Assembly (NCBI GenBank): GCA_035578905.1
Contig: JAQJVL010000004.1
Location: 9,972,152 to 10,036,151, forward strand
DNA: 64,000 nt
Reading direction: 5' to 3'
Origin: Stictocephala bisonia
Lineage: Eukaryota > Arthropoda > Insecta > Hemiptera > Membracidae
Position 1 is the stretch's first letter. Every line of letters begins with the position of its first letter. Below, piece after piece: positions 1 through 11,520 of the stretch. A model generated the notes under the pieces. That model was not told where the DNA came from, did not search any database, and saw nothing but the letters and a program-made list of their open reading frames with translations. Position numbers and translations under genes: made by a program.

Positions 1-1256
1 AATGTCCACCGTTACGAGACGCCGAAGAAACACAGTATCGCTCATTATACGCCTGGTTTCGAGAGGTGGCAGTTTCATGGGGCGGCAACCTCATCTAGTG
101 GAACTTCAAGGTACCTGTATCCCAGACGGTTCCCTATGAGGCGCAGAAAACGACGCTGGGATGCCTCCAAAGCATCCCTTAGGTAGACATGGTGAGGTTA
201 CCATATGACTCCGCAGTATTCAAGATGAGGTCTAACAAGAGTACAATAGAGAAGCCTTAAAGAATAAGGGTTGGAGAGGGTTCTGGCAAGACGGTGAATG
301 AGACCCAGATTGCGCAGAGCTTTAGAACAGGCCACACCAACATGGTGAGCCCAAGTGAGGGATTGTGTAAATATGACCCCGAGGTCTTTTACTTCGGTCG
401 TTCTTTTGAGAGTGGTGTCATGCATAGCGTAGTTTCGCAGTATAGGGTTTTTGCAACGGTGGAAGGTCAAACATACACATTTGTCCACATTCAGGGCCAT
501 CTTATTCTTTGTACACCATTCGGTGATGTACAAAGAGTTTTAGGTCATCGGCAAATATTAAGCAGCCACACTTGATTTCAGAGGTGATATATTTAATAAA
601 GATGTTAGATAATACAGGACCAAGTAGAGAACCCTGTGGTACCCCGGACGTGGGAACAGGTCTTGGATAGTGAGTCGTTAAAGCGAACCTGAAGGATTCG
701 TCCACACAAGCAACTGGACAGCCACAGAAGCAAATCTCCACCAAAACCACAAGACTCCAATTTCTTTACAAGTAAACGGTGGTTAACACGGTCAAAAGCT
801 TTAGCGAAATCAAGCTCAATGACATCTACCTGCTTATGAAGGTTAAACGCGTCAAATATATCAGATTGGAACACCATGAGGTTAGTAGCAGAAGACCTGC
901 CTCGTCGGAATCCGTGTTGGCGGGGTGTAATAACCCGAGAAATTGTGAAGTTAATTCTATTGAGAACGAGCCCCTCAAATACTTCGGCAAAAACTGGCAA
1001 AATTGCAATAGGTCTGTAGTTTTTGATGTCGTCTATGGGGCCTTTTTTGTGGATTGATAAAGCTCCTCTTAAGTGAGTCAGGAAAGATCCCAGCCGATAA
1101 TGATCTATAAAGAGCTTGGTGAGTGGATATGCTAGAAGGTTACAACTATGCTTGATGGCTGAAGGAGGTATCAAGTCGGGTCCACATCCCTTTGAATCGT
1201 CCAGACTAAGTAGAGCTTGTCGTACCTCGGGGACATTGAGTAAGTTGCAAGATGAA
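1..1256 (-). pseudogene. Jockey-like non-LTR retrotransposon reverse transcriptase, broken; 3' end runs off the window
   Basis: Reading leftward from about 1256, three frames in turn encode consecutive parts of a non-LTR reverse transcriptase. The first (about 1256-605) has YRPIAILPVF, GFRRGRSS and DFAKAFDRV, which is motif A with its catalytic Asp. The second (750-502) has GVPQGSLLGP and the FADDLKLF box, a variant of the YxDD active site. The third (533-198) is the thumb region, with the DLGVIF and LTWAHHV signatures. A LINE C-terminal-like stretch continues to about position 60. Frameshifts near 600-660 and 500-530 break the frame, and there is no endonuclease domain, so the copy is 5'-truncated and dead. 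The motifs are seen directly; assignment to the jockey group is by overall resemblance and is less certain than the RT call. Confidence 0.85.
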
Positions 1257-3290
1257 TGATAATTTTTACTTAACTTAACAATATATTTAAGGCTAGGAAA
1301 GAAACAAACAATATTTAAAGCTATTTAGAAAGTTTGTGGACAACGATTATTTTATTTATAGCTAGAATTTATTTATAGTTGCAGTATACTTGTAGAATTG
1401 GCTTTTGTTGTTTTGCAAACATAGATTTTTTGCGCAGTAAAATCTTGCACAATACAATTTGCTGAGAAATTTCAGTCAAGATATTAAAATGCCATAAATG
1501 TGGAACTATTACTGGAGAATTTATTACATTTAAGAATTCTAAATAGTAATGAATAAATGACTATACCATTATTTATGTAACTGAATTATTACGATACGTT
1601 AATTATTGCAAAATATTATATCAGTTATGCTGATTATTATAGTAAAATATCTTAATTTTGAGTATAAGTATACCGTGCATATATTGGGCGAATATAATTT
1701 TATGATGTACATGTGAACATTAATTGCATGTGTAACCCAACCTAGCATAGACACCGGGTCGTACAGTTACCGAGGGAGAGTACAGTGTTACCAACTCAGG
1801 GTGGTCAAGAAAAAAAACAGGTTAAGCTGAATAATTTTGTTTATTTAAAAAAATTTAACATTTTAAAAATAAGTTAATCTCAATTAATAAAAAAAATTGA
1901 ATGTCAACAAATAATTTACATGAAACTAGGAACAGTTTTTAGCTGTTGTCCGCTTAGAAACTTTTATCAAAAGTATTAAAGTTTAAATAATTTCTATGCC
2001 TCGAGGTTAATAAGTGACAAAAACAACAAACAAGATTAATAACATCTGTGAAAATATATGAATCCAAACATTATATGGAGATGTAAAAAGAATAAGAACA
2101 TATTAATATAGGCGTAATTAATTTTAATGGTGATAAATTATGGACAACAACTAATATTACACAAAACGTAATCATATAAAACAATAACAATGAAACTTAA
2201 CAAAGCATAATAAATATTTAAATACATACCAGCAAGAATAAGAAAACTAAATGATTTTAACCAAATAACATTTCACTCGTGTATACGGGTGTATCTGAAA
2301 TACGTTCGTGTATTTTACAATCTGATTCTATAGCCCAAAGTGAAGAAAATGGTCCCGTAAAGACTTATCTGTCTGGCCTAAAATGCTTCTTTTCCAAGAT
2401 AACCACAGTTTTTTACTTTTTTTAATTTTAAAATAATTTATACCTGTAGAAGAATTCAACTGATTGGGTTGAAATTTCGATATTACTTATAATAATAATA
2501 TCATAAAAATTATTTGACTTGTTACTGTGTTCCCTTTCGACTTATTTTTCTTAGTGAAATAACTATAAGACTGTATGAAAATTAGTTTTTTGTAGCCCAT
2601 TAAATTTCCTACATAACGATTTAACGTTCAAAATATTCTTTTAGTTTCTTATTTCTTCAAACTTTTACTTTAACAAAACTGAACATTTTTAAAGACAACG
2701 TTTGAGATCTTGCTACTAGTTTATTACTCTATCGGTTTTCATAAGACCAATTATAGGTTTTATGTAAGTTTACAATACAATATATTAAAAAGATATTTTC
2801 ATATGTACATATTTTTTAAAAATTCTTTTTTTTTCATATATTTCTATAGAATAGTTACAAAAAACCAGGAAGTTAGCGGGATCAAGAACTTGGACGTGTT
2901 GCACATGGTCAGTATTTTGTAGCTATTCTTTTAATATTCTCCACTCTGTAGAGTGAGAGACGTGTAATGCCCTAGCCATCTGCCTAATACTTTCGTCAGG
3001 TTCTAGAGTCTAAATATTTGCATACATCTACTGTCAAAGTTTGTTTTTTCTTATTACAGCTTACATTTACTAACAATGGATAAAGATCAGAAGATTTTTC
3101 TGTACTTTAAATCTTGCATTGAAATTACTATTATAAAGTAATAAAATAGTACACATGCCAGGCCTTCAACATTGCTTTTTTTTAATTTCAGATATGAGAA
3201 AACAAAATATTTAAATAAATAAAAGTTTTAAAGTTAAGGAATAATTTTGAGGTTGGGCATTTTTAAAAACCCAAAATAAAAGAGAAGGTA
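1257..3290. other. AT-rich intergenic DNA, no gene seen
   Basis: This stretch has low GC with many stops in all frames and short homopolymer runs. The longest open frame (2710-2922, 70 codons) is a low-complexity Phe/Tyr/Ile run of the kind AT-rich DNA gives by chance. Confidence 0.6.
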
Positions 3291-3725
3291 TAATTTACTA
3301 ACTACACCGAATCCTGCAGGCAAGACAGGGCGCCTCCTGTTGGGAAGTTTAGAACACAAATTCCCAAGAACTCTGTTACCTAAAAAAGACTTAAATAATT
3401 AGATAATAAAATAAAAATAATAATAAAATCTAGATGCTCTCTTTCTACCTAAATCTCCCCCCTCCACAAGTGAACAATCCCAACGTCCCAGTAAAAAAAC
3501 AAGACACAGTCGAAGCGCTGCTACAGGACATAAAACACACACTGGCAGGAAGGTGAAGAAAATAAAAGAAAGAAGGTCACCTGCACACTGAAGTCTTCAG
3601 TCTGGAGTACAGATTAGTAGCCGCAAAGAAGGCCAAGTGGTCAGTCTAGCCCGGATCAAGGAGGAGTGGCAATGCAGGTGACGGTCCGTCATCCCTCCCG
3701 GACCCTGGAGACGAGAAATCTAGAT
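3291..3725. other. GC-richer island of unknown origin, possibly a transposon fragment
   Basis: Base composition rises here compared with both sides. On the minus strand, around 3455-3465, there is a purine tract (GGAGGGGGGAGA) resembling the polypurine tract that precedes an LTR. No reverse transcriptase, primer-binding site or matching second LTR was found. A minus-strand open frame just to its right (3988-3728) is hydrophobic and Cys-rich but matches nothing I recognise. Transposon origin is inference only. Confidence 0.25.
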
Positions 3726-6289
3726 CGTTAGCTGCTCATATCAGTGGCCATAGCTGCACGAAATAAGAATAAAATACGACGTAACAGCCAGAGACAGTCG
3801 AACGAAATCCAATAACCACAGAAAAGAAGAAGACACACACTCAGAACAAAAAGAGTACACAGAGAAAAAAACATCCAAGAGATACAAAATGCGTAATGTG
3901 CTACGACACAGTTGCATATAATGTACAACTCCTTTAGATTGGCATATGTTCTGTATTGAAATAACTCAGTAACTAAACTAAAACTCATTAGTCATCACAT
4001 AACAATTTAAACTAAATTTTTTAAATTGTTTAAACTAAAAATGTGAATTCCTTGTATTGTACACAAATGTTTATATACAATTTGTATATGATATTACACT
4101 AAGTAACCTTTATTTAATAAAATTGTCACTTTGCTTTTAACATTTTGTTATACATGAATTATAACTGGTTAGGAGATACTTAAGCATGTTTTAAATTTGG
4201 TAAAGGTAAAGATTCTTTTTCTTATATTGCTCTTTTAAAAATCTAGCATTTAATCTGTTTATTACAGATATTATTATAGTATATGTATCACATCTATTCC
4301 TCATTGGACCCATTAGGAGTTTAATTTTTGTGTTTTAGAAAAGTCATCGTAGAGAAAAATGTATTAATCATAAAAGGTATTTTAGAAACGCTTGCAAGGA
4401 AGAAAGAAAGTGAGTGACCCCTTCTTTAGACATAAAATGTAACACTGGAAGTCGTAAAATGTAGTCGTAAATAAGGGAGGCCCGTCAAGGGTTGAGTCTC
4501 ACCCCTCAATCAACCTGCTTTGGAAGTATACTTAAACCTTAATAAACAATCACACTGACGGTATAGTTTTAGTTTATAAAAATGCTGGAGTAAAAATGCT
4601 TTATCTGGCACAGTTCATTGGGGAATGTAGCAATGAGTTTCTCCAGTACAGTGAACGGAGGGGAGTTTATCTTAGTTGTCTTAATTCTGCATATCATTAC
4701 AATTTTACTGCCCTTTTATAGTCTCAGGGCAGTCTTGATATAAAGTCAGGTTAGATTAGCTTTGTTATTATACCCATGATACATTTTACAGCAAATAGTG
4801 TACTGAAAGTTCAGTAAAAATGTCGTTTAATCTGAATAAGTCAAAAATCCAATATGTACATAATATGTCGACTTTTTGTAAATAATTGACTTATTGACCT
4901 TATTTTAGGAAGGCCCTATTCTGCTAAATTATTAAAAATTATATGAATAAATAAATAATTTATTTCCACCTTAGTATAAAACAAAACTTAAACACAAAAC
5001 AAATATACACATTACAAACTGCATTTCAGATTTAGAAAAAAAAAAATATATAAAGGTAGGCCAAATAAAACTTATATTAAGGTATTAAATGAAAGAAGAT
5101 TTATAAAAGTTGGTGCTTCAACTAAGAAAATAAACCTCCATGGGCATGACGCCTGTGTGGTCCTGAGTTGTTAAGTTAAACAATACAAAGATATAAATTA
5201 AATCGGCTGAAAAAATACACCATAGAATCTCATGTTCAAACATATACATATAAAAATATATACTGAGAAAAAATATCGTTTTGAAAAAGATTATATTAGA
5301 AAAATTTAATTTCATATTTGTTTACACAATATTGATAGTGTTTAAAGTTAAGTGTTAATTGTAAGCGGAGTAGGTGTAAAACTCTCATTGTTGTTTCCTT
5401 CTTGTGTATAGTATTGAGAGGGCGATTTAGTGTGGTCTTTATAAGTTGGTAATAAAGTACCAATAGAGTCCTGCCTGAGTGATTTACTCTGGTGTTATAT
5501 ATACAAAAGGATTATTCTCTAAATACTAAACTGTGGTTTACTAATAAACTTTGTGAGTACACTTCTGGCCAGGACATTAAACGTTGGAACAGAGGTGATG
5601 TTTAAGGCTGTTAGGTCAAAAATATGTTAGATTGTTTTCAATTTCAGTGACTTTATATCAGCTACTAAACGCCCCCACCCAGTAGTTCTTTTATTAAAAT
5701 TATGTTTATAGTTATAAATATATTACCTCAAACATGCAAATTTAGGCTTTCTCGGTACATACAGAATTAAGCAAATGTTTTCCCGACTATTCCCAACTTT
5801 TAAAATTAGACCCTCATAGTCTTGCTCATCAGTTACTAAATAATGTAAATTAGCATTTTTGATTTTAAATAATTAATGTTATATGTTTTATTTTATTTTA
5901 TTACGACGAGAAATACCATGTCGTGTTTGGCATCTATTGCTTTTTAATATCACACAATTTACAAAATTGACTAACTTCATATAATCAACTTTTGGTTGTA
6001 ATTTTATCCAAATGTTATATTACAATCCAATCGCTACGCACACGTACAGGGAGACACAACGCCCGCACCCGCAGGATCGCGCTTAAAAGACTTCCCGCAA
6101 CTATACCCCACCCATCGCAGGGAAGGGAGGGGTAAGTGTCAGTGTATGAGTAGATCAGTTGTCCCTAAAGCCGGCCGAACCGCCTCAAGAACCCATAAGG
6201 CATTTTAGGAAGCCCTTTAAGGTATATAATATATATACATTATGTATCATGGAAAGCAACGACTGAGTCGTTCTTAGTAAAACTACACA
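3726..6289. other. AT-rich intergenic DNA; small GC-rich block at about 6030-6215
   Basis: There is no gene-like frame. The block at about 6030-6215 is conspicuously GC-rich (CpG dinucleotides, runs of C) and sits directly before satellite A. I cannot tell whether it is a promoter, an insertion or a satellite flank. Confidence 0.45.
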
Positions 6290-8371
6290 AGATAACCCCA
6301 CGACGTGCAGATTCGCCGTGGACTGCACTAGATAACCCCACGACGTGCAGATTCATCACGAAATGCACTGGATAACCCCACGACGTGCAGATTCATCACG
6401 AACTGCACTTAGATAACCCCACGACGTGAATATTCATCACAGACTGCACTGGATAACCCAACGACGTGCAAATTCATCACAAACTGCACTGGATAACCCC
6501 ACGACGTGCAGATTCATCAGGAACTGCACTTAGATAACCTCACGACGTGCAGATTCATCACGAACTGCACTGGATAACCCCTCGACGTGCAGATTCATCA
6601 CGAAGTGCACTGGATAACCCCACGACGTGCAGATTCATCACGAACTGCACTGGATAACCCCTCGACGTGCAGATTCATCACGAACTGCACTAGATAACCT
6701 CACGACGTGCAGATTCATCACGAACTGCACTAGATAACCCCACGACGTGGAGATTCATCACGAACTGTACTAGATAATCCCTCGACGTGCAGATTCATCA
6801 CGAACTGTACTAGATAATCCCTCGACGTGCAGATTCATCACGAACTGCACTAGATAACCCCACGACGTGCAGATTCATCACGAACTGCACTAGATAACCC
6901 CACGACGTGGAGATTCATCACGAACTGCACTGGATAACCCCTCGACGTGCAGATTCATCACGAACTGCACTAGATAACCCCACGACGTGCAGATTCATCA
7001 CGAACTGCACTGGATAACCCCACGACGTGCAGATTCATCACGAACTGTACTAGATAACCCCACGACGTGAATATTCATCACGAACGGCACTGGATAACCC
7101 CACGGCGTGCAGATTCATCACGAACTGCACTTAGATAACCCCACGACGTGCATATTCATCACGAACTGCACTGGATAACCCCACGACGTGCAGATTCATC
7201 ACGAACTGCACTAGATAACCCCACGACGTGATGATTCATCACGAACTGCACTGGATAACCCCACGACGTGCAAATTCATCACGAACTGCACTGGATAACC
7301 CCACGACGTGCAGATTCATCACGAACTACACTTAGATAACCCCACGACGTGCAGATTCATCACGAACTGCACTGGATAACCCCACGTCGTGCAGATTCAT
7401 CACGAAATGCACTGGATAACCCCACGACGTGCATATTCATCACGAACTGCACTTAGATAACCCCACGACGTGCAGATTCATCACGAACTGCACTTAGATA
7501 ACCCCACGACGTGCATATTCATCACGAACTGCACTGGATAACCCCACGACGTGCAGATTCATCACGAAATGCACTGGATAACCCCACGACGTGCAGATTC
7601 ATCACGAACTGCACTTAGATAACCCCACGACGTGCAGATTCATCACGAACTGCACTGGATAACCCCACGACGTGCAGATTCATCACGAAATGCACTGCAT
7701 AACCCCACGACGTGCAGATTCATCACGAACTGCACTTAGATAACCCCACGACGTGCAGATTCATCACGAACTGCACTAGATAACCCCACGACGTGCAGAT
7801 TCATCACGAACTGTACTAGATAACCCCTCGACGTGCAGATCCATCACGAACTGCACTTAGATAACCCCACGACGTGCAGATTCATCACGAACTGTACTAG
7901 ATAACCCCTCGACGTGCAGATCCATCACGAACTGCACTTAGATAACCCCACGACGTGCAGATTCATCACGAACTGCACTTAGATAACCCACGACGTGCAG
8001 ATTCATCACGAACTGCACTGGATACCCCCACGACGTGCAGATTCATCACGAAATGCACTGGATAACCCCACGACGTGCAGATTCATCACGAACTGCACTT
8101 AGATAACCCCACGACGTGCAGATTCATCACGAACTGCACTAGATAACCCCACGACGTGCAGATTCATCACGAACTGTACTAGATAACCCCTCGACGTGCA
8201 GATCCATCACGAACTGCACTTAGATAACCCCACGACGTGCAGATTCATCACGAAATGCACTGGATAACCCCACGACGTGCACATTCATCACGAAATGTAC
8301 TGGATAACCCCACGACGTGCAGATTTATCACGAACTGCACTGGATAACCCCACGACGTGCAGATTCATCAC
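6290..8371 (+). repeat. Minisatellite array A, 40/41-bp unit, about 51 copies
   Basis: The unit runs GGATAACCCCACGACGTGCA then GATTCATCACGAACTGCACT (40 bp; 41 when an extra T gives TTAGATAA). Copies are highly alike, with scattered substitutions such as CCTCG for CCACG and GATCC for GATTC. Every unit contains the inverted pair GTGCAG ... CTGCAC around a 12-base loop. The array starts abruptly after an AT-rich flank and ends at about 8371 in unique DNA. The variant carrying CCTCGACGTGCAGATCC recurs at about 7826, 7906 and 8188, which suggests copying of multi-unit blocks. Confidence 0.95.
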
Positions 8372-9125
8372 TCACAATATTACTCTTTAACTTACATCAT
8401 GGTGAAAATCTTTGAAAGGATTAGGGTTTTTCTCTTAAATATTAATTTTACGATAAAGAAAGCTTTTAAAATTATATTACTGTAGTATGAAACTTTGACT
8501 AAGAATTTTGGGGTTCTGAAAGAAATTTTATATTCATAATTTATAAACATTCTCGTAATTTTGTTCTCATTATTCCGGATTAAAGAAAAATCTCTAGTTT
8601 TGTTACCGAATCCTTCAACTTCTAAATTTTTTTACTTTTTACGGTGAGCCAGTAGAAGATATATGAATAACATTTAGTTCATTTTAGTAGTTCATCTTTG
8701 TCTTTGCGTATACTCCTTGCTAACATGGAATAACAATTCCATAAACCCAATATGTTTCAGATTTTTATTGGTAGTTAAGCATTAAGATACTTACTTATTC
8801 AGGTGCGTTCCTCACCAACGAACTGTTGTTTTAAGACACTCAGAAGCCATTATTCCCAATAAAACAATGATAACTTATTTCTCCACCCAATTTAATTGCT
8901 AGGTGAATGGATGAGGAATTTTGTTGTCTCCTTCATTTATAAGGTTAGTAACTAATGTCTACAATTGTTACCAACAATATTTTCCTTTATTGTTCCCACT
9001 CATTAATAAAACCCAAAACACGTTAATACTAGTTACATTAATTGGAAATCAAATGAAAAAAACATAATTCATTTAAAAGTGAAGTTAACTCAGGTGCAGT
9101 TAGGACAAAAAGTCCTCTCCTAAAC
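8372..9125. other. AT-rich DNA, nothing recognised
   Basis: This unique AT-rich sequence between array A and the TTAA-flanked transposon has no open frame of note. Confidence 0.6.
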
Positions 9126-10245
9126 TTAAGGGGAGTCGGATGGTCAAAATCGGTAAAAATTTAGATTTTTTTTTTATTTCATATTTTAATTATACATGCT
9201 TTTAGAATTTATTTAATGTAAGTTTCATGTCATTCTGATGATTATTAAAGAATCTATGGCCAAAAATGTAAGTGAATGTTCAAGCGAAATTGGATGTGAC
9301 GACGTGTGACTACGTGGTGTAAATATAAGAAGGCGTTAGAAAACAATGAGACCTATGATCATAACAATCATACCCATCTTCCCAGAGTTGTTATGGATGA
9401 GTTGAAGCACATCTTTAAAGATCTAGCAAACCCAGACCTCCTTCGAAAGTGTTTACATGGCAAAACCCAAATTGCCTGTGAGTCTCTCAACAACGTCATA
9501 TGGTCTAGAGTCCCCAAAACGACGTTTGTTCGCAAAACTACGCTTGAATTGGGGACTTATGATGCCATAGGGCATTTTAATGAAGGTGCCATAATCAGAT
9601 GCAGAGTCCTAAGCAAACTAGGTATCACTCCTGGATCCAACTGCATAGAACGATGCAAGAAAGTTGATCAGGTTCGAATCCAAAAAGCAGAAAAGGCAGT
9701 CCAAGAACTCGAAAAAAAGTGTCGCCAGAAGCAAGCATTGTCTAAGAGAAAATTGGAGGATTTGTACCAAGAGCAGGAGGATCCAGATAATCCATCATAT
9801 GGACCTGGGATGCATTAGGTATTGAAAAATCAAATTTTTATAGTAGTTCTAACTTTATTTTACGTTTTCCGCAAATTGCAGATTTTTTGACAAAAGGTAC
9901 ATTTTCTCATGAACCGTATGAGATATCAAAGTGGTTTTTGTTTTGTTTTGTTTGTTAGACAAAGCTGCATATTTTGAATGGACAGTTTATGAAAATTTAT
10001 ATTAGGCACTATTTTATATCACCTTGAAGTATAAATTTAAGTATAAAATTAGCATTCTTATTAAAAATATTATATTTTTTGAAGAATTATACATATTTCA
10101 ATTCCATCCACTTAAAATGTTGCTAACATTACAACCTTTCAGGGGAAAAAATTTCAGGTTGATATATTTCAGGGTTTTTGAGAAAATGTACCTTAAAAAT
10201 AGCCAATTTTACATTGTTAGCATAGGCCTATCCGACTCCCCTTAA
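9126..10245 (+). mobile_element. Short TTAA-flanked DNA transposon with terminal inverted repeats (Kolobok-like)
   Basis: The left end (9126-9141) reads TTAAGGGGAGTCGGAT and the right end (10230-10245) is its exact reverse complement. Twelve bases of inverted repeat are therefore flanked by TTAA on both sides, and matching weakens further inward. The enclosed coding remnant (9306-9818) resembles the C-terminus of Mutator-like transposase-domain proteins of insects. TTAA target sites are typical of the Kolobok and piggyBac superfamilies; the transposase remnant does not look like piggyBac, so Kolobok is favoured. At 1.1 kb it is too short to encode a full transposase, so it is probably an internally deleted, non-autonomous copy. 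Confidence 0.75.
9306..9818 (+). pseudogene. C-terminal fragment of a Mutator-like (Kolobok-type) transposase
   Basis: This is a 170-codon open frame beginning just after an in-frame stop at 9297-9299, and its first codon is not ATG, so it is a remnant of a longer frame. Family-like landmarks in order are WCKYKKA near the start, DLLRKCLHGKTQ (about residue 45), ESLNNVIWSRVPK (about 59), a conserved-looking block LELGTYDAIGHFNEGA (about 80), and KLGITPGSNC (about 103). A Lys/Glu-rich coiled-coil-like tail ends in GPGMH. Proteins of this pattern are annotated in many insects as Mutator-like transposase domain proteins. The catalytic N-terminal part is missing. Base composition is less AT-rich than the flanks, as expected for coding DNA. 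It lies inside the terminal repeats at 9126 and 10245, which ties it to that element. Confidence 0.75.
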
Positions 10246-10257
10246 CCCGGAACAGGT

Positions 10258-10320
10258 TAGCGTGACTTGGGAATCTAGGGAGTGGCAGGGGATCGAACCC
10301 CAGAGTTCTCAGCTAACAGT
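10258..10320 (-). mobile_element. Possible tRNA-derived SINE or tRNA pseudogene remnant
   Basis: On the minus strand GGTTCGATCCC matches the RNA polymerase III B box (GGTTCGANNCC). TTAGCTGAGAAC, which resembles an A box, lies only a few bases before it, far closer than in an intact tRNA promoter. It directly abuts the right end of the TTAA-flanked transposon. Only the B box is convincing. Confidence 0.3.
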
Positions 10321-11520
10321 AAGTAAACCACCTTTAAGGAAAATAAGAAGTTAAACATATTTTAAATTATCATTGACATGATGAGATTTGAGTGAACTTA
10401 TTTAAGTCTATAACTATCAAAGCTTCTCTTGAATTATAACGTACTGAAAAATATTAAGGCTTAATAAATTACAAAACCAACAGAACTCGTTGGAGACCAT
10501 CATTGTCAAATTCCGCAGTCAGTGGTATAAAGGAAAACTCGTCCATAACTTTTTCACTGAGCTTAAGGGTAGCTGAAGTAGTCTTTATATGTTTCACCAT
10601 TAAATCAGTTGTACATTTTATTTCACTTAGTTCAGTAGAAGCTTACAATTTTTCTAGTACTTTTATGACATTATTTTGCAAATAATTACGCAATCAAAAA
10701 TATAAATCATAAAACAATAATTGCTTTGTTTGATTTTTTAATTTATTTTGACCCAGCATCTTCTACTAGTGCCATTATCATATTTGCAATATTTTACATT
10801 TATGACATTCTTTGGGTTATGCTATCAAGTAAAACATATAGAAACCTATACTATAGGCCTGTTTTTTGCACGTTCAATAAAAAAAAAAAAACAATTTTTG
10901 GAATTATAGATTACTGTACCGTATACAAATACTTTATACAATACAAATAAATTATTTTGTAATACCATCCACAAACCACAGCTCGTCCCACCACGAAAAA
11001 ACCAGTTGACCATGTATCTTATATTACATTATTTAGTTTAATTTAGTTGATTCCGAGGCGATTTTGTCTTCATTCTAATTGTTAGGATGAAGAATCAAGA
11101 GTGTTTTATTTCCATTGATTTGTGTTAGCAAAAATAGGAAACGTCAATATATACTATATACACCTATAAGTATATATATACACTCATCAGGCCTATGCAA
11201 GATAAACTCAATTACAACAATCATTGTACCACACTGACACTAACAACACTTGAATATATTTTTACACAATGTTTGTCTGTTACAGAATGATTTTTACCAA
11301 TATATTTTCAAAACATACTAGTCATTTCCCTAAGTTAAAGTAATTAATTTTAATAAGGGAAATCTAAAATATTTTAAATCATGGACCTATATGTTACGAA
11401 CTGAATATCAACTGGGCTATCTAAGAATTCTTTGACGGAATAAAAAGGGGTTTTCAACAGGCAATTGCTTATTGTGGATTTGAATTTACTAAAAGGAATC
11501 TCTCCAGCTTCAGATGTCCG
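10321..11520. other. AT-rich DNA, nothing recognised
   Basis: This is unique AT-rich sequence. Short Phe/Ile-rich frames at 10503-10685 and 10726-10950 have no recognisable motifs. Confidence 0.55.

Noticed and set aside
3728..3988. 86-codon hydrophobic Cys-rich minus-strand protein (possible membrane protein)
   Set aside because: The composition follows from T-rich codons. No family resemblance or splice context is seen.
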